Below are positions 20,747 to 30,101 of a DNA stretch of 64,000 nucleotides, piece by piece; the stretch's first letter is position 1; every line of letters starts with the position of its first letter. The stretch is from an uncultured Erwinia sp. Its GTDB lineage: Bacteria > Pseudomonadota > Gammaproteobacteria > Enterobacterales > Enterobacteriaceae. The notes beneath the pieces were generated by a model, which worked only from the letters and a program-made list of their open reading frames with translations, was not told where the DNA came from and did not search any database. The translations under genes and the position numbers were made by a program. The stretch covers positions 1 to 64,000 of the forward strand of contig CAMIKG010000005.1 in the NCBI GenBank assembly GCA_946221915.1, written 5' to 3'.

Positions 20747-22438
20747 ATGAAAACGCTGCTGATAATTGACCCTTCGCTCGGGCTGGCGACCAGCTACCTG
20801 GCAAAAAATTTACTCACAGCTGCTGCGGCAAAAACCGGCGTGACTCTGACGGAGAACCCGGCGGAAGCAGAACGTGTAGCGGTGGCGGGCAAGGCTATCC
20901 CTGCTGACGGCGCGCTGAACGGTAAAGCTGTGTATCTCGGCGATATCGAACTGGCGCTGCGTCAGCCGGAAATCTTCCTGGCGAACGCGCAGTCCCAGGC
21001 TCAGCCTTATCAGGCGCCGGTCGCGGCGGCTGCGCCAGCAGCTGCACAGAGTGGCGCGCAGAAACGTATTGTGGCGGTGACCGCCTGTCCGACCGGGGTG
21101 GCGCACACCTTTATGGCGGCGGAAGCGATCCAGACCGAAGCGACCAAACGCGGCTGGTGGGTGAAAGTGGAAACCCGCGGTTCCGTGGGCGCTGGTAACG
21201 AAATCACTGCGGAAGAAGTGGCGGCGGCAGATCTTGTGATTGTCGCGGCGGATATCGAAGTGGACCTGGCGAAATTCGCCGGTAAGCCAATGTACCGCAC
21301 CTCTACCGGTCTCGCGCTGAAGAAAACCGCGCAGGAGCTGGATAAAGCGCAGGCGGAAGCGAAACCATACCAGCCGAAAGGCGGCCAGCAGGCGGCACAG
21401 GGCGAGCAGAAGAAAGAGAGCGCAGGCGCTTATCGCCATCTGCTGACCGGTGTGTCTTACATGCTGCCGATGGTGGTGGCAGGTGGTCTGTGTATTGCTC
21501 TCTCCTTTGCGTTCGGTATCACCGCGTTTAAAGAGCCGGGTACGCTGGCTGCAGCGCTGATGCAAATCGGTGGCGGCAGCGCCTTTGCCCTGATGGTGCC
21601 GGTGCTGGCGGGTTATATCGCCTTCTCGATTGCTGATCGTCCGGGTCTGACCCCAGGTCTGATCGGCGGTATGCTGGCAACCAGCATTAACGCTGGTTTC
21701 CTTGGCGGTATTATCGCGGGCTTTATTGCCGGTTACACCGCGAAACTGATCAGTGGCAAAGTGAAACTGCCGCAGAGTATGGAAGCGCTGAAACCGATCC
21801 TGATTATTCCGCTGTTTGCCAGCCTGATCACCGGTCTGCTGATGATCTATGTGGTGGGTAAACCCGTTGCGGGCATCATGACCGGTCTGACCGGCTGGCT
21901 GGCGAACATGGGTACGGCGAATGCGGTACTGCTGGGCGCTATCCTTGGCGGCATGATGTGTACCGATATGGGCGGTCCGGTGAATAAAGTGGCTTACGCC
22001 TTCGGTGTTGGTCTGCTGAGTTCACAAACCTATGCGCCAATGGCGGCGATTATGGCGGCCGGTATGGTGCCACCGCTGGCGATGGGTTTGGCGACGCTGG
22101 TAGCTCGTCGTAAGTTCAACAAGAATCAGCAGGAAGGCGGTAAAGCGGCGCTGGTGCTGGGCCTGTGCTTTATCTCTGAGGGTGCGATTCCGTTCGCGGC
22201 GCGTGACCCAATGCGTGTGCTGCCATGCTGTATTGCGGGTGGCGCACTGACCGGTGCTATCTCCATGGCGATTGGTGCGAAACTGATGGCGCCGCACGGC
22301 GGTCTGTTTGTGCTGCTGATCCCGGGCGCGATTACTCCGGTGGTAGGTTACCTGGTGGCGATTATCGCCGGTACGCTGCTGGCAGGTCTCGGCTATGCGA
22401 TTCTGAAACGTCCGGAAGCGGAACTGGCGAAAGCCTGA
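20747..22438 (+). CDS. fruA: Fructose-specific PTS enzyme IIBC FruA
   Basis: FruA imports fructose and phosphorylates it at C1. A degenerate IIB' domain (about 1-100) is followed by a Pro/Ala linker and a functional IIB domain with the phospho-Cys in AVTACPTGVAHTF (around residue 111). A Lys/Gln-rich linker (about 205-225) then leads into the membrane IIC domain (about 230-555). The 563 aa equal the E. coli length. A terminator follows. Confidence 0.97.
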   Translation: MKTLLIIDPSLGLATSYLAKNLLTAAAAKTGVTLTENPAEAERVAVAGKAIPADGALNGKAVYLGDIELALRQPEIFLANAQSQAQPYQAPVAAAAPAAAQSGAQKRIVAVTACPTGVAHTFMAAEAIQTEATKRGWWVKVETRGSVGAGNEITAEEVAAADLVIVAADIEVDLAKFAGKPMYRTSTGLALKKTAQELDKAQAEAKPYQPKGGQQAAQGEQKKESAGAYRHLLTGVSYMLPMVVAGGLCIALSFAFGITAFKEPGTLAAALMQIGGGSAFALMVPVLAGYIAFSIADRPGLTPGLIGGMLATSINAGFLGGIIAGFIAGYTAKLISGKVKLPQSMEALKPILIIPLFASLITGLLMIYVVGKPVAGIMTGLTGWLANMGTANAVLLGAILGGMMCTDMGGPVNKVAYAFGVGLLSSQTYAPMAAIMAAGMVPPLAMGLATLVARRKFNKNQQEGGKAALVLGLCFISEGAIPFAARDPMRVLPCCIAGGALTGAISMAIGAKLMAPHGGLFVLLIPGAITPVVGYLVAIIAGTLLAGLGYAILKRPEAELAKA

Positions 22439-22457
22439 TTTGCTGAAGGCGGGAGGT

Positions 22458-22486
22458 AAAAAAGGCGCGGATTTCCGCGCCTTTTT
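22458..22486 (+). terminator. Rho-independent terminator of fruBKA
   Basis: The stem AAAGGCGCGG/CCGCGCCTTT with loop ATTT continues into a T-run, 20 bp past the fruA stop. A-runs before the stem could also let it stop the convergent toxin gene. Confidence 0.88.
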
Positions 22487-22526
22487 CAATGATTCGATAC
22501 AGAGCATAGCTAAATCGCGTTCTCTG

Positions 22527-22808
22527 TTAACGATAGTCAGCTGAGATGTAAACTTCATTTCCTTCCCGCTTACCTACTGCAATGACTAACAGAATAATTT
22601 CATCATCATTAACCTGGTAAACCAAACGATAACCCGATGATTTGAGCTTAATCTTGTAACGATGGGTTTGACCGCTGAGGCGAGATGCAGGAACGTGAGG
22701 GTTATCCAGCCGTTCAGCCAGTTTCTTTTTAAACTGCTGTTTTATCGTATCTCCGAGTTTTTCCCACTCTTTAAGGGCTCGTTTTTCGAATACAAGTCTA
22801 TAAGTCAT
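22527..22808 (-). CDS. RelE/StbE-family toxin
   Basis: This is probably a ribosome-dependent mRNA interferase. The 93 aa contain the family core FEKRALKEWEKLGDTIKQQF and the conserved YKIKLKSSGYRLVYQV with its basic and Tyr residues, followed by VIAVGKRE. I chose the ATG at 22808, which overlaps the antitoxin gene by 11 bp; another start at 22820 adds four residues. It is second in the antitoxin-toxin operon. E. coli has no toxin-antitoxin genes between fruA and nfo. Confidence 0.85.
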   Translation of the reverse strand: MTYRLVFEKRALKEWEKLGDTIKQQFKKKLAERLDNPHVPASRLSGQTHRYKIKLKSSGYRLVYQVNDDEIILLVIAVGKREGNEVYISADYR

Positions 22809-23049
22809 CCAGTTTGACACTCACAAATTCGGCATCTTCCAGACGCCGATCAGCGATTTTATTTAGCTCGGCATCCTCTGCCAGCTCCATCAGATAGGCA
22901 TACACTGCGGGCGGAACACAGTAGAAAGCAGGTTCATTGCGGTTAAGTATTGCCACTGCTCCCCCTGCGCCAGCATGTATGGTGCCCATTGGATTCTTTT
23001 TCAGATCCGTAATGCTGGCTGCGACCTTAGTAAGAATTTGAAAAGCCAT
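22798..23049 (-). CDS. Phd/YefM (StbD-like) antitoxin
   Basis: This 83-aa protein has the StbD-type N-terminal DNA-binding segment (AFQILTKVAASITDLKKNPM), the phrase VAILNRNEPAFYCVPP, and an acidic C-terminus (LEDAEFVSVKLDDL) that would wrap the toxin. The ATG at 23049 sits behind GGAGG. As in related systems it should bind its own promoter with the toxin as co-repressor. The gap before nfo holds a terminator that isolates the operon. Confidence 0.85.
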   Translation of the reverse strand: MAFQILTKVAASITDLKKNPMGTIHAGAGGAVAILNRNEPAFYCVPPAVYAYLMELAEDAELNKIADRRLEDAEFVSVKLDDL

Positions 23050-23091
23050 ATTGCCTCCTGAATATTCCACCGTAGTATAGGCCGGGAGAAC

Positions 23092-23118
23092 AAAAAAAGC
23101 ACCTTTAAAGGTGCTTTT
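23092..23118 (-). terminator. Rho-independent terminator of nfo
   Basis: AAAAAGCACC-TTTAAA-GGTGCTTTTT is nearly perfect and has a T-run on both strands. It lies 38 bp past the nfo stop and 43 bp upstream of the antitoxin start. Confidence 0.85.
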
Positions 23119-23155
23119 TAATGTGCTTCTTATGGCCGTCTTAGGGAGATGATGT

Positions 23156-23998
23156 CTATTTCTGCTCCGACTTCAGCCACGCAATTTCATCTTTCCAGAT
23201 ATCCGGATTAATGGTTTCCAGGATCATCGGAATACCGTCGAAGCGGCTATCTTTCATCAGCCAGCTGAACACGGTTTTGCCGATATTGCCTTCCCCCAGA
23301 CTGTGGTGGCGGTCGACCCGGCTGGCGAAGGCGCTTTTGGCGTCATTCAGATGCATACCGCGCAGATACTGGAAACCGACCACCCGTTCGAACTCGGCAA
23401 AAGTGTCAATACAGGCTTCTTCGGTACGCAGGTCATAGCCGCCAGCAAAGGCGTGGCAGGTGTCGATACAGACGCCGACGCGGGATTTATCTTCCACGCC
23501 GTCAATAATCGCCGCCAGATGCTCAAAACGGAAACCAAGGTTGCTGCCCTGACCGGCGGTGTTTTCAATCACCGCAGTGACGCCAGCCGTCTTATCCAGC
23601 GCAATATTGATCGATTCTGCAATGCGCTGCAGGCAGGTATCTTCATCTATCTGCTGCAGATGGCTGCCAGGATGGAAATTGAGCAGCGTCAGGCCGAGTT
23701 GCTCACAGCGGCTCATCTCATCGATAAACGCTTCACGCGACTTTTCCAGCGCCTCTTCCACCGGATGGCCGAGGTTAATCAGATAGCTGTCATGCGGCAG
23801 GATCTGTTGCGGGCCAAAGTTGTACTTCTCGCAGGCCGCGCGAAAGGCGGCGATCACTTCCGCACTCAGCGGCGCCGCGCGCCACTGGCGCTGGTTTTTC
23901 GTGAACAGCGCGAAAGCGGTCGCTTCCAGTTCGTGTGCGCGTATCACTGCCTGATCCACGCCGCCTGATGCGCTGACGTGGGCGCCAATATATTTCAT
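23156..23998 (-). CDS. nfo: Endonuclease IV
   Basis: This zinc-dependent AP endonuclease cleaves 5' to abasic sites in base-excision repair. It is 280 aa, near the E. coli 285. The three PROSITE-type regions are present: the [27 protein letters not shown] and [22 protein letters not shown] segments supply the His/Asp/Glu zinc ligands. It is convergent to nothing and ends in its own terminator; yeiH lies 46 bp upstream on the same strand. Confidence 0.97.
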   Translation of the reverse strand: MKYIGAHVSASGGVDQAVIRAHELEATAFALFTKNQRQWRAAPLSAEVIAAFRAACEKYNFGPQQILPHDSYLINLGHPVEEALEKSREAFIDEMSRCEQLGLTLLNFHPGSHLQQIDEDTCLQRIAESINIALDKTAGVTAVIENTAGQGSNLGFRFEHLAAIIDGVEDKSRVGVCIDTCHAFAGGYDLRTEEACIDTFAEFERVVGFQYLRGMHLNDAKSAFASRVDRHHSLGEGNIGKTVFSWLMKDSRFDGIPMILETINPDIWKDEIAWLKSEQK

Positions 23999-24043
23999 GC
24001 CGTGCTCCTGTTGATGGCGGAACGGCCATCATAACCGAAGCGC

Positions 24044-25096
24044 TTAACCCATCAAATGGTGCACGCCGAGATTGATCAGCCCGCCGCCGCCCAGTAGCCA
24101 GAAAAACAGCAGCAGCGCCAGCAGTAATGGACGCATACCGGCACGTTTTATGGCGCTGAAATGGGTGGTTAAGCCCAGTGCCGCCATTGCCATCGCCAGC
24201 AGCAGCGTGTCCAGCTGGTTAATGGTCTGCACCAGAGACGCGGGCAGCAGATGGAATGAATTAAACAGGGCAACGACGATAAACAGCAGCGCAAACCATG
24301 GAAAACGAATCGCGCTGCTGGCGCTCTGTGCGGCGCCACGCCGCATGCGTAATGTAAGAAACAGCAGAAAAGGCGCCAGCATCATCACGCGCAGCATTTT
24401 GGCGATCACCGCAGCGTTCTCGGTTTCCGGGCTGACGGCATGGCCTGCTGCCACCACCTGCGCCACTTCATGCACCGTCGAGCCGGTGAAAATTCCCCAG
24501 TCGGCTGGCGTCAGCTGCGGGAACACGCTGTGTGCCAGCGGCCAGAGCAGGGGCCAGATAAAAATCGTCAGTGTGCCGAACAGCACCACGGTGCTGATAG
24601 CGACAGTGACTTTCGCCGCATCGGCTTTGATAACTGGCTGCGTCGCCAGAATCGCCGCCGCACCACAGATGCTGCTGCCTGCGCCAATTAACCAGCGGGT
24701 TTCCCGGTCGAGACCAAATAGCCGCCGCCCCAGCCAGCAGGCGAGAGCGAAGGTGGAACTTAGCGTCAGCATATCAATCAGCACGCCGCTAACGCCGACA
24801 TCCGCAATCTGCTGAAAGGTAATGCGAAAGCCGTACAGGATAATGCCCAGCCGCAGCAGCTGCTGTTTGGCGAGCAGCACGCCGCGGTCGCAATGCGCCT
24901 GCAGCTGTGGCCACAGCGTATTGCCCACCAGCATGCCGAGCAGAATCGCCAGCGTCAGCGCGCCCATCCCCAGCGCAGCGACAGCAGGCTGATTACCCAG
25001 CCATACTGCTGCACCGGCGATAGCCGCTGCCAGCAATAAACCCGCCAGATGGCGCGGTGCGCCGCCATCCATTTTCGCTGCTGCCAGTACCGTCAT
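24044..25096 (-). CDS. yeiH: UPF0324 membrane protein YeiH
   Basis: This belongs to the putative sulfate/sulfite exporter family of inner-membrane proteins. It has 350 aa with about 10-11 hydrophobic segments and the family motifs GAGSSICGAAAILA (near residue 140) and GSTVHEVAQVVAAG (near 205). The substrate is not proven. It is divergent from the LysR gene yeiE, which is its usual neighbour and probable regulator. Confidence 0.9.
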   Translation of the reverse strand: MTVLAAAKMDGGAPRHLAGLLLAAAIAGAAVWLGNQPAVAALGMGALTLAILLGMLVGNTLWPQLQAHCDRGVLLAKQQLLRLGIILYGFRITFQQIADVGVSGVLIDMLTLSSTFALACWLGRRLFGLDRETRWLIGAGSSICGAAAILATQPVIKADAAKVTVAISTVVLFGTLTIFIWPLLWPLAHSVFPQLTPADWGIFTGSTVHEVAQVVAAGHAVSPETENAAVIAKMLRVMMLAPFLLFLTLRMRRGAAQSASSAIRFPWFALLFIVVALFNSFHLLPASLVQTINQLDTLLLAMAMAALGLTTHFSAIKRAGMRPLLLALLLFFWLLGGGGLINLGVHHLMG

Positions 25097-25231
25097 GATT
25101 TATCCCCTGTGTTAATGGGGTAAGTGTGCAGCGTGCTGGCTTAAAAGAGAAATTGATTATATATTTAATATTAATCGTTATAAGTGATATAAGCCACGCT
25201 CCCAACCCCACGTATTAATCAAGGAATCACG

Positions 25232-26098
25232 ATGCATATCACCCTGCGTCAGATTGAAGTGTTTACCGAAGTGCTGAAAAGCGGTTCGACCACGCAGGCT
25301 TCGCAGCAGCTGGCGCTGTCACAGTCGGCCGTCAGCGCCGCGCTGTCAGACCTCGAAGGGCAACTGGGCGTGCAGCTGTTTGATCGGGTGGGCAAACGGC
25401 TGGTGGTGAACGAGCATGGCCGCCTGCTCTATCCGCGCGCGGTCGGTCTGCTTGAGCAGGCAGGTGAGATTGAACAGCTGTTTCGCGAAGAGAATGGCGC
25501 GATCCGTATTTACGCCAGCAGCACCATCGGCAACTATCTGCTGCCGGGCATGATTGCCGGTTACCGCCGCGATTTTCCGCGTCTGCCGCTGGAAATGAGC
25601 GTCGGCAACAGTCAGGATGTGATTAACGCCGTGGTGGATTTTCGCGTCGACGTGGGTCTGATCGAAGGTCCATGCCATATGAGCGAGCTGATCAGCGAGC
25701 CGTGGCTGGAGGATGAACTGGTGGTGTTTGCCGCGCCGGATGCGCCGATTCTGCAGCAGCCGGTGACGCTGGAGGCGCTGTCAAAGATGCAGTGGATCCT
25801 GCGCGAACAGGGATCGGGCACGCGCGAGATTGTCGATTATCTGCTGCTGTCGCATTTGCCGCAGTTTGAGCTGGCGATGGAGCTGGGTAACTCTGAGGCG
25901 ATCAAACACGCGGTGCGTCATGGCATGGGCATCAGCTGTTTGTCGCGGCGGGTGATTGCCGATCAGCTGGAGGCTGGCACGCTGGTGGAAGTGACGATCC
26001 CGCTGCCGCGGCTGTCGCGCACGCTGTACCGTATCCGTCACCGTCAGAAGCATATCTCCAAAGCACTGGCGCGTTTCCTCAGCTATTGCCATGCATAA
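25232..26098 (+). CDS. yeiE: LysR-family regulator YeiE
   Basis: The protein has an N-terminal winged HTH (about 1-60, [20 protein letters not shown]) and a periplasmic-binding-like effector domain (about 90-288). YeiE in related bacteria is linked to sulfite tolerance, iron homeostasis and motility. It is divergent from yeiH across 135 bp of AT-rich DNA that probably holds its operators. The 288 aa are close to the E. coli length. Confidence 0.92.
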   Translation: MHITLRQIEVFTEVLKSGSTTQASQQLALSQSAVSAALSDLEGQLGVQLFDRVGKRLVVNEHGRLLYPRAVGLLEQAGEIEQLFREENGAIRIYASSTIGNYLLPGMIAGYRRDFPRLPLEMSVGNSQDVINAVVDFRVDVGLIEGPCHMSELISEPWLEDELVVFAAPDAPILQQPVTLEALSKMQWILREQGSGTREIVDYLLLSHLPQFELAMELGNSEAIKHAVRHGMGISCLSRRVIADQLEAGTLVEVTIPLPRLSRTLYRIRHRQKHISKALARFLSYCHA

Positions 26099-26154
26099 TG
26101 TGCTGAAAATCCACAATTGCTTATGATCGGCCATGGATCATGAAGCTAACTTAT

Positions 26155-26190
26155 AACCCCGCACTATTGCTATACGCGCGGGGTTGTTTT
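26155..26190 (+). terminator. Rho-independent terminator between yeiE and lysP
   Basis: AACCCCGC pairs with GCGGGGTT across a 15-base loop and is followed by GTTTTGTT. It lies 57 bp past yeiE. The TACAAT hexamer directly after it (26193-26198) could be the lysP -10 box. Confidence 0.75.
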
Positions 26191-26232
26191 GTTACAATCG
26201 CGCCTTATTTTTTCCCGGGATAGTGTTTCTTC

Positions 26233-27699
26233 ATGGTTCATGACACAAAAACAACAGAACAACCTGCGTTACGACGCGACCTGAAGGCCCGTCACCTGAC
26301 GATGATCGCGATTGGCGGATCGATAGGTACGGGCTTATTTGTTGCGTCTGGCGCAACCATTTCACAGGCAGGCCCTGGCGGCGCGCTGCTGGCCTATATG
26401 CTGATCGGCCTGATGGTCTATTTCCTGATGACCAGCCTCGGCGAACTGGCGGCCTTTATGCCGGTGTCGGGTTCTTTCGCCACCTACGGCGCCAAATATG
26501 TTGAAGAAGGCTTCGGTTTCGCACTGGGCTGGAACTACTGGTATAACTGGGCCGTTACGGTGGCGATTGAGCTGGTGGCCTCGCAGCTGCTGATGAACTA
26601 CTGGTTCCCGGATACGCCTGGCTGGATCTGGAGCGCGCTGTTTCTGTGCGTCATTTTCCTGCTCAACTTTATTTCCGTGAAAGGCTTTGGCGAAGCGGAA
26701 TACTGGTTCTCACTGATCAAAGTCGCTACCGTGATTATCTTTATTATCATCGGCGTGCTGATGATCGTCGGTATTATGCGCGGTGCGGAAAATGCTGGCT
26801 GGCACAACTGGCAGATTGGCGATGCGCCATTCTCCGGTGGTTTCGCCGCGATGATTGGCGTGGCGATGATTGCTGGTTTCTCTTTCCAGGGCACCGAACT
26901 GATTGGTATCGCGGCTGGTGAATCCGCCGATCCGGCGAAAAACATTCCGCGCGCTGTGCGCCAGGTATTCTGGCGTATCCTGTTGTTCTATGTGTTTGCG
27001 ATCCTCGTGATCAGCCTGATTATTCCGTATACCGATCCGAACCTGCTGCGTAACGATGTCACCGATATCAGCGTTAGCCCGTTCACGCTGGTGTTTAAGC
27101 ATGCCGGACTGCTGTCTGCGGCGGCGGTGATGAATGCGGTGATCCTGACGGCGGTGCTCTCTGCCGGTAACTCCGGTATGTATGCATCTACCCGTATGCT
27201 GTACAACCTGGCGAAAGAGGGTAAAGCCCCGCGCCTGTTCGCGAAGCTGTCGAAGGGCGGTGTGCCGCGCAATGCACTGTATGCCACGACCGTGGTGGCA
27301 ATGCTGTGCTTCCTGACCTCGATGTTTGGTAACCAGGAAGTGTATCTGTGGCTGCTGAATACTTCCGGTATGACGGGCTTTATCGCCTGGCTGGGCATTG
27401 CCATCAGCCATTACCGTTTCCGTCGTGGTTATGTGGCGCAGGGGCATAATCTGGCTGACCTGCCTTATCAGTCACGTTTCTTCCCGCTGGGACCGATGTT
27501 CGCCTTTGCCCTGTGTCTGGTGATTACGCTGGGGCAGAATTATCAGGCATTCCTGGCGGATAAGATTGACTGGTATGGCGCAGCAGCGACTTATATTGGT
27601 ATTCCGCTGTTCCTGATTATCTGGTTTGGTTACAAACTGGTGCGCGGCAGCCGTTTCGTGAAATACAGCGAAATGGAGTTCCCGCAGACGAAGGACTGA
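26233..27699 (+). CDS. lysP: Lysine-specific permease LysP
   Basis: LysP is an inner-membrane lysine:H+ symporter of the amino acid/polyamine family and, in E. coli, a co-sensor with CadC. It has 488 aa and 12 predicted TM segments. The APC signature GGSIGTGLFVASGATI follows the cytoplasmic N-terminus, and the stretch GFSFQGTELIGIAAGES is conserved. In E. coli the gene is activated by ArgP. Confidence 0.95.
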   Translation: MVHDTKTTEQPALRRDLKARHLTMIAIGGSIGTGLFVASGATISQAGPGGALLAYMLIGLMVYFLMTSLGELAAFMPVSGSFATYGAKYVEEGFGFALGWNYWYNWAVTVAIELVASQLLMNYWFPDTPGWIWSALFLCVIFLLNFISVKGFGEAEYWFSLIKVATVIIFIIIGVLMIVGIMRGAENAGWHNWQIGDAPFSGGFAAMIGVAMIAGFSFQGTELIGIAAGESADPAKNIPRAVRQVFWRILLFYVFAILVISLIIPYTDPNLLRNDVTDISVSPFTLVFKHAGLLSAAAVMNAVILTAVLSAGNSGMYASTRMLYNLAKEGKAPRLFAKLSKGGVPRNALYATTVVAMLCFLTSMFGNQEVYLWLLNTSGMTGFIAWLGIAISHYRFRRGYVAQGHNLADLPYQSRFFPLGPMFAFALCLVITLGQNYQAFLADKIDWYGAAATYIGIPLFLIIWFGYKLVRGSRFVKYSEMEFPQTKD

Positions 27700-27783
27700 T
27701 TTATCCGACTGAGAGCTCGCTACGGTGCAGTGATTTTCACTGCGCTGGTTTAGGGGCGTCGCTTTGGTTCGGTGCTGCGCTCA

Positions 27784-27884
27784 GGGAACACGCTCAGCTC
27801 CGGAAAGACGCTTTTCGCCATCCATGGCCGCTCGGCCCGCGCCTTCCCTGGCGCGGGACGCTTTCCTCGGCTGACCATGTTCCC
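27784..27884 (+). repeat. Dispersed inverted-end repeat, copy 2
   Basis: The 101-bp core runs from GGGAACACGCTCAGC to GCTGACCATGTTCCC, which are imperfect inverted repeats of each other. The interior shares GCTTTTCGCCATCCATGGCC with copy 3. One ~30-bp unit (CGCTTTGGTTCGGTGCTGCGCT) precedes it, and the downstream flank GCGCTTTGAGTTTATGTGTTGCTG also matches copy 3. Confidence 0.75.
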
Positions 27885-28041
27885 TGCGCTTTGAGTTTAT
27901 GTGTTGCTGTGTATAAGCCTCGTGCTGTGGGCTTGTGTGTTGCTGGCAGGCTCCGGATTTATTGTGCTTTGAGCTACAGACCAATCTAAAAGGCGCGTTT
28001 ACGCGCCTTTGTGACATCTGGTGTCCGGGATCACGAATTGC

Positions 28042-28060
28042 ATTGATAGCCATTCTCATT
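28042..28060. promoter_or_regulatory. Probable Fur box
   Basis: On the minus strand the site reads AATGAGAATGGCTATCAAT, matching 11 of 14 defined positions of the 7-1-7 Fur motif TGATAAT-N-ATTATCA. It lies 68 bp before the permease gene start, as expected for iron-repressed transcription. Confidence 0.6.
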
Positions 28061-28127
28061 TCCTTTATTGTGGCAGCCGTTACTTTTTCCTCCTGCAACA
28101 AAGCAAAAAAATAACAGGTACTGAACC

Positions 28128-29210
28128 ATGAGTGTTTCCCAGGAACCCATGCCGTACGCGAAGAAGAATCCTGTTCAGAGCGTAATGGGTCGCTATCAAC
28201 AACTTTTACGTCACCGCCTGCTGATTATGGGCGTCCTGCTGCTGGCAATCCTTGCCTCATTGCTGCTTGATTTTACCCTTGGACCGTCCGGTCTTTCGCT
28301 GGAGACGTTATGGCATGCCCTGACGCAGCCTGACAGCGTCGATGCCGGTACACGGGTGATTGTGTGGGACATCCGTCTGCCCTACGCCCTGATGGCGGTG
28401 GTGGTGGGTATGGCATTGGGTCTGGCTGGCGCTGAGATGCAGACCATCCTGAACAACCCGCTGGCAAGTCCGTTTACCCTGGGTGTTTCGTCCGCAGCGG
28501 CGTTTGGCGCAGCGCTGGCGATTGTGCTCGGCATTGGTATCCCGGGGATTCCTGACCAGTGGTTTATCTCCGCTAATGCCTTTATCTTTGCGCTGTTTGC
28601 TGCGCTGATGCTTGATGCGGTGACGCGCTGGACGCGTGTCGCGACTTCTGGCGTGGTGCTGTTCGGTATCGCGCTGGTGTTTACCTTCAATGCGCTGGTG
28701 GCAATGATGCAGTTTATCGCCAGCGAAGATACTCTGCAGGGGCTGGTGTTCTGGACCATGGGCAGCCTGGCGCGCTCTTCCTGGGAGAAACTGGGCATTC
28801 TGGTGCTGGTGTTTATCGTGCTGATGCCGTGGTCGATGATGAGTTCGTGGAAGCTCACGGCGCTGCGTCTTGGCGAAGATCGCGCGGTGAGTTTTGGTAT
28901 TGATGTGCGCCGCCTGCGTCTCAGTACGCTGCTGCGTATCAGTATCCTGTCGGCGCTGGCGGTGGCGTTTGTCGGGCCAATTGGCTTTATCGGCCTGGTG
29001 GCGCCGCATATTGCGCGCATGGTATTTGGTGAAGATCATCGCTTCTACCTGCCTGCCAGTGCGCTGACTGGCGCGCTGGTGCTGTCGATGGCGTCGGTTG
29101 CCTCGAAAAACCTGATCCCAGGCGTGATCATTCCGGTGGGCATTGTGACCTCGCTGGTAGGGGTGCCGTTCTTCCTGAGTATTATTTTGCGTCACCGGGG
29201 GAACGTCTGA
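28128..29210 (+). CDS. FecCD-family iron-chelate ABC transporter permease
   Basis: This is an inner-membrane permease of the BtuC/FecCD family that moves ferric siderophores, heme or cobalamin-type chelates. It has 360 aa with about 9-10 TM helices. Family landmarks are IRLPYALMAVVVGMALGLAGAEMQTILNNPLASPFTLGVSS (residues about 83-123) in parts and GFIGLVAPHIARMVFGEDHR near residue 285. Its stop overlaps the next gene's start (TGATG). A Fur box lies upstream. No substrate-binding protein or TonB receptor gene is adjacent. Confidence 0.88.
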   Translation: MSVSQEPMPYAKKNPVQSVMGRYQQLLRHRLLIMGVLLLAILASLLLDFTLGPSGLSLETLWHALTQPDSVDAGTRVIVWDIRLPYALMAVVVGMALGLAGAEMQTILNNPLASPFTLGVSSAAAFGAALAIVLGIGIPGIPDQWFISANAFIFALFAALMLDAVTRWTRVATSGVVLFGIALVFTFNALVAMMQFIASEDTLQGLVFWTMGSLARSSWEKLGILVLVFIVLMPWSMMSSWKLTALRLGEDRAVSFGIDVRRLRLSTLLRISILSALAVAFVGPIGFIGLVAPHIARMVFGEDHRFYLPASALTGALVLSMASVASKNLIPGVIIPVGIVTSLVGVPFFLSIILRHRGNV

Positions 29211-29995
29211 TGCAGGGATTATCCATTCGCGGCTTTAACGCCGGTTATCCAAAGCGGCAGATTATCGATAATCTGCAGGTGCCATTGTTGCCACGCGGCA
29301 AAATTACCGTGCTGCTGGGACCAAACGGCTGCGGCAAGTCGACCTTGCTGCGTTCACTGGCCGGGCTGAACCGCGCCAAAGGTGAACTGTGGCTGAATGG
29401 CCAGGAGCTGATGGCGCTGCCGTTTGCCCGCCGCGCGGAGAAAGTGGTGTATCTGCCGCAGTCGCTGCCTGCCGGGGTGCATCTGCACGTGCTGGAGTCG
29501 ATTATCGTCGCGCAGCGCGCGTCCGGTGGGCACAGCACCGCCGCCAGCGAGAATGAAGTGATGGCGCTGCTGGAACAGCTGGGCATCGCCCACCTGGCGC
29601 TGAGCTATCTCGATCAGCTTTCCGGTGGTCAGAAACAGCTGGTGGGACTGGCGCAGTCGTTAATTCGTCGCCCGGAGTTGCTGCTGCTGGATGAACCGCT
29701 CAGTGCGCTGGATCTCAACTACCAGTTCCATGTGATGGACTTAGTGCGCCGCGAAACGCAGCTGCGCAACATTGTGACCGTGGTGGTGGTGCATGATATC
29801 AATATCGCGCTGCGTCACGGCGAACATGTGTTGATGCTGCAGAATGGCGAGCTGATTGCCGATGGCCTGCCGGAAGAGGTGATTACGCCGGAGAGTCTGG
29901 CGCGGGTATATGGCGTGAAAGGACGTATTGAGCGCTGCTCGCAGGGGACACCGCAGGTGCTGATTGACGGCCTGGTGGCCGAGCCGGAACTGTAA
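29210..29995 (+). CDS. Iron-chelate ABC transporter ATP-binding protein
   Basis: This 261-aa ATPase partners the upstream permease. Walker A is GPNGCGKST (about residue 37), the signature is LSGGQKQL, and Walker B is LLLLDEPLSALD, followed by the H-loop VVVHD. It is of the FecE/FepC type. Translation is coupled to the permease by a one-base overlap. Two strong hairpins at 30003-30091 end the operon against the convergent yeiG. Confidence 0.9.
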   Translation: MQGLSIRGFNAGYPKRQIIDNLQVPLLPRGKITVLLGPNGCGKSTLLRSLAGLNRAKGELWLNGQELMALPFARRAEKVVYLPQSLPAGVHLHVLESIIVAQRASGGHSTAASENEVMALLEQLGIAHLALSYLDQLSGGQKQLVGLAQSLIRRPELLLLDEPLSALDLNYQFHVMDLVRRETQLRNIVTVVVVHDINIALRHGEHVLMLQNGELIADGLPEEVITPESLARVYGVKGRIERCSQGTPQVLIDGLVAEPEL

Positions 29996-30002
29996 TAAGA
30001 AG

Positions 30003-30091
30003 CACGGGCGGCAATCGCGCCGCCCGTGAAGTATTGTTGCCGTGCTTTACGCTGGTCAGCCTGAGAACGGACGGCAGCGGTGCCGTCCGTT
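30003..30091. terminator. Pair of hairpins between convergent genes
   Basis: The first stem is CACGGGCGGC/GCCGCCCGTG (30003-30028). The second is AACGGACGGCA/TGCCGTCCGTT (30066-30091), flanked by CTGAG/CTCAG that extend the pairing. The second ends in TT only, so termination efficiency is uncertain. They sit between the ABC ATPase and yeiG, which converge here. Confidence 0.65.
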
Positions 30092-30101
30092 TGCTCAGAG
30101 A

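Larger units (their letters stand above)
27700..28127. other. Intergenic region between lysP and the iron-transport pair
   Basis: This 428-bp gap holds a dispersed repeat (27784-27884 core), a hairpin AAAGGCGCG/CGCGCCTTT (27988-28010) and a likely Fur box (28042-28060). In E. coli the cirA receptor gene occupies this position; no trace of it is seen. The 106-codon minus-strand frame across the repeat is not a gene. Confidence 0.7.

Noticed and set aside
27781..28101. 106-codon minus-strand frame
   Set aside because: It runs over the dispersed repeat and Fur-box region and has no family resemblance.
28308..29195. 295-codon minus-strand frame, rich in His, Gln and Arg
   Set aside because: Antisense to the FecCD permease; its composition is the mirror of hydrophobic codons.
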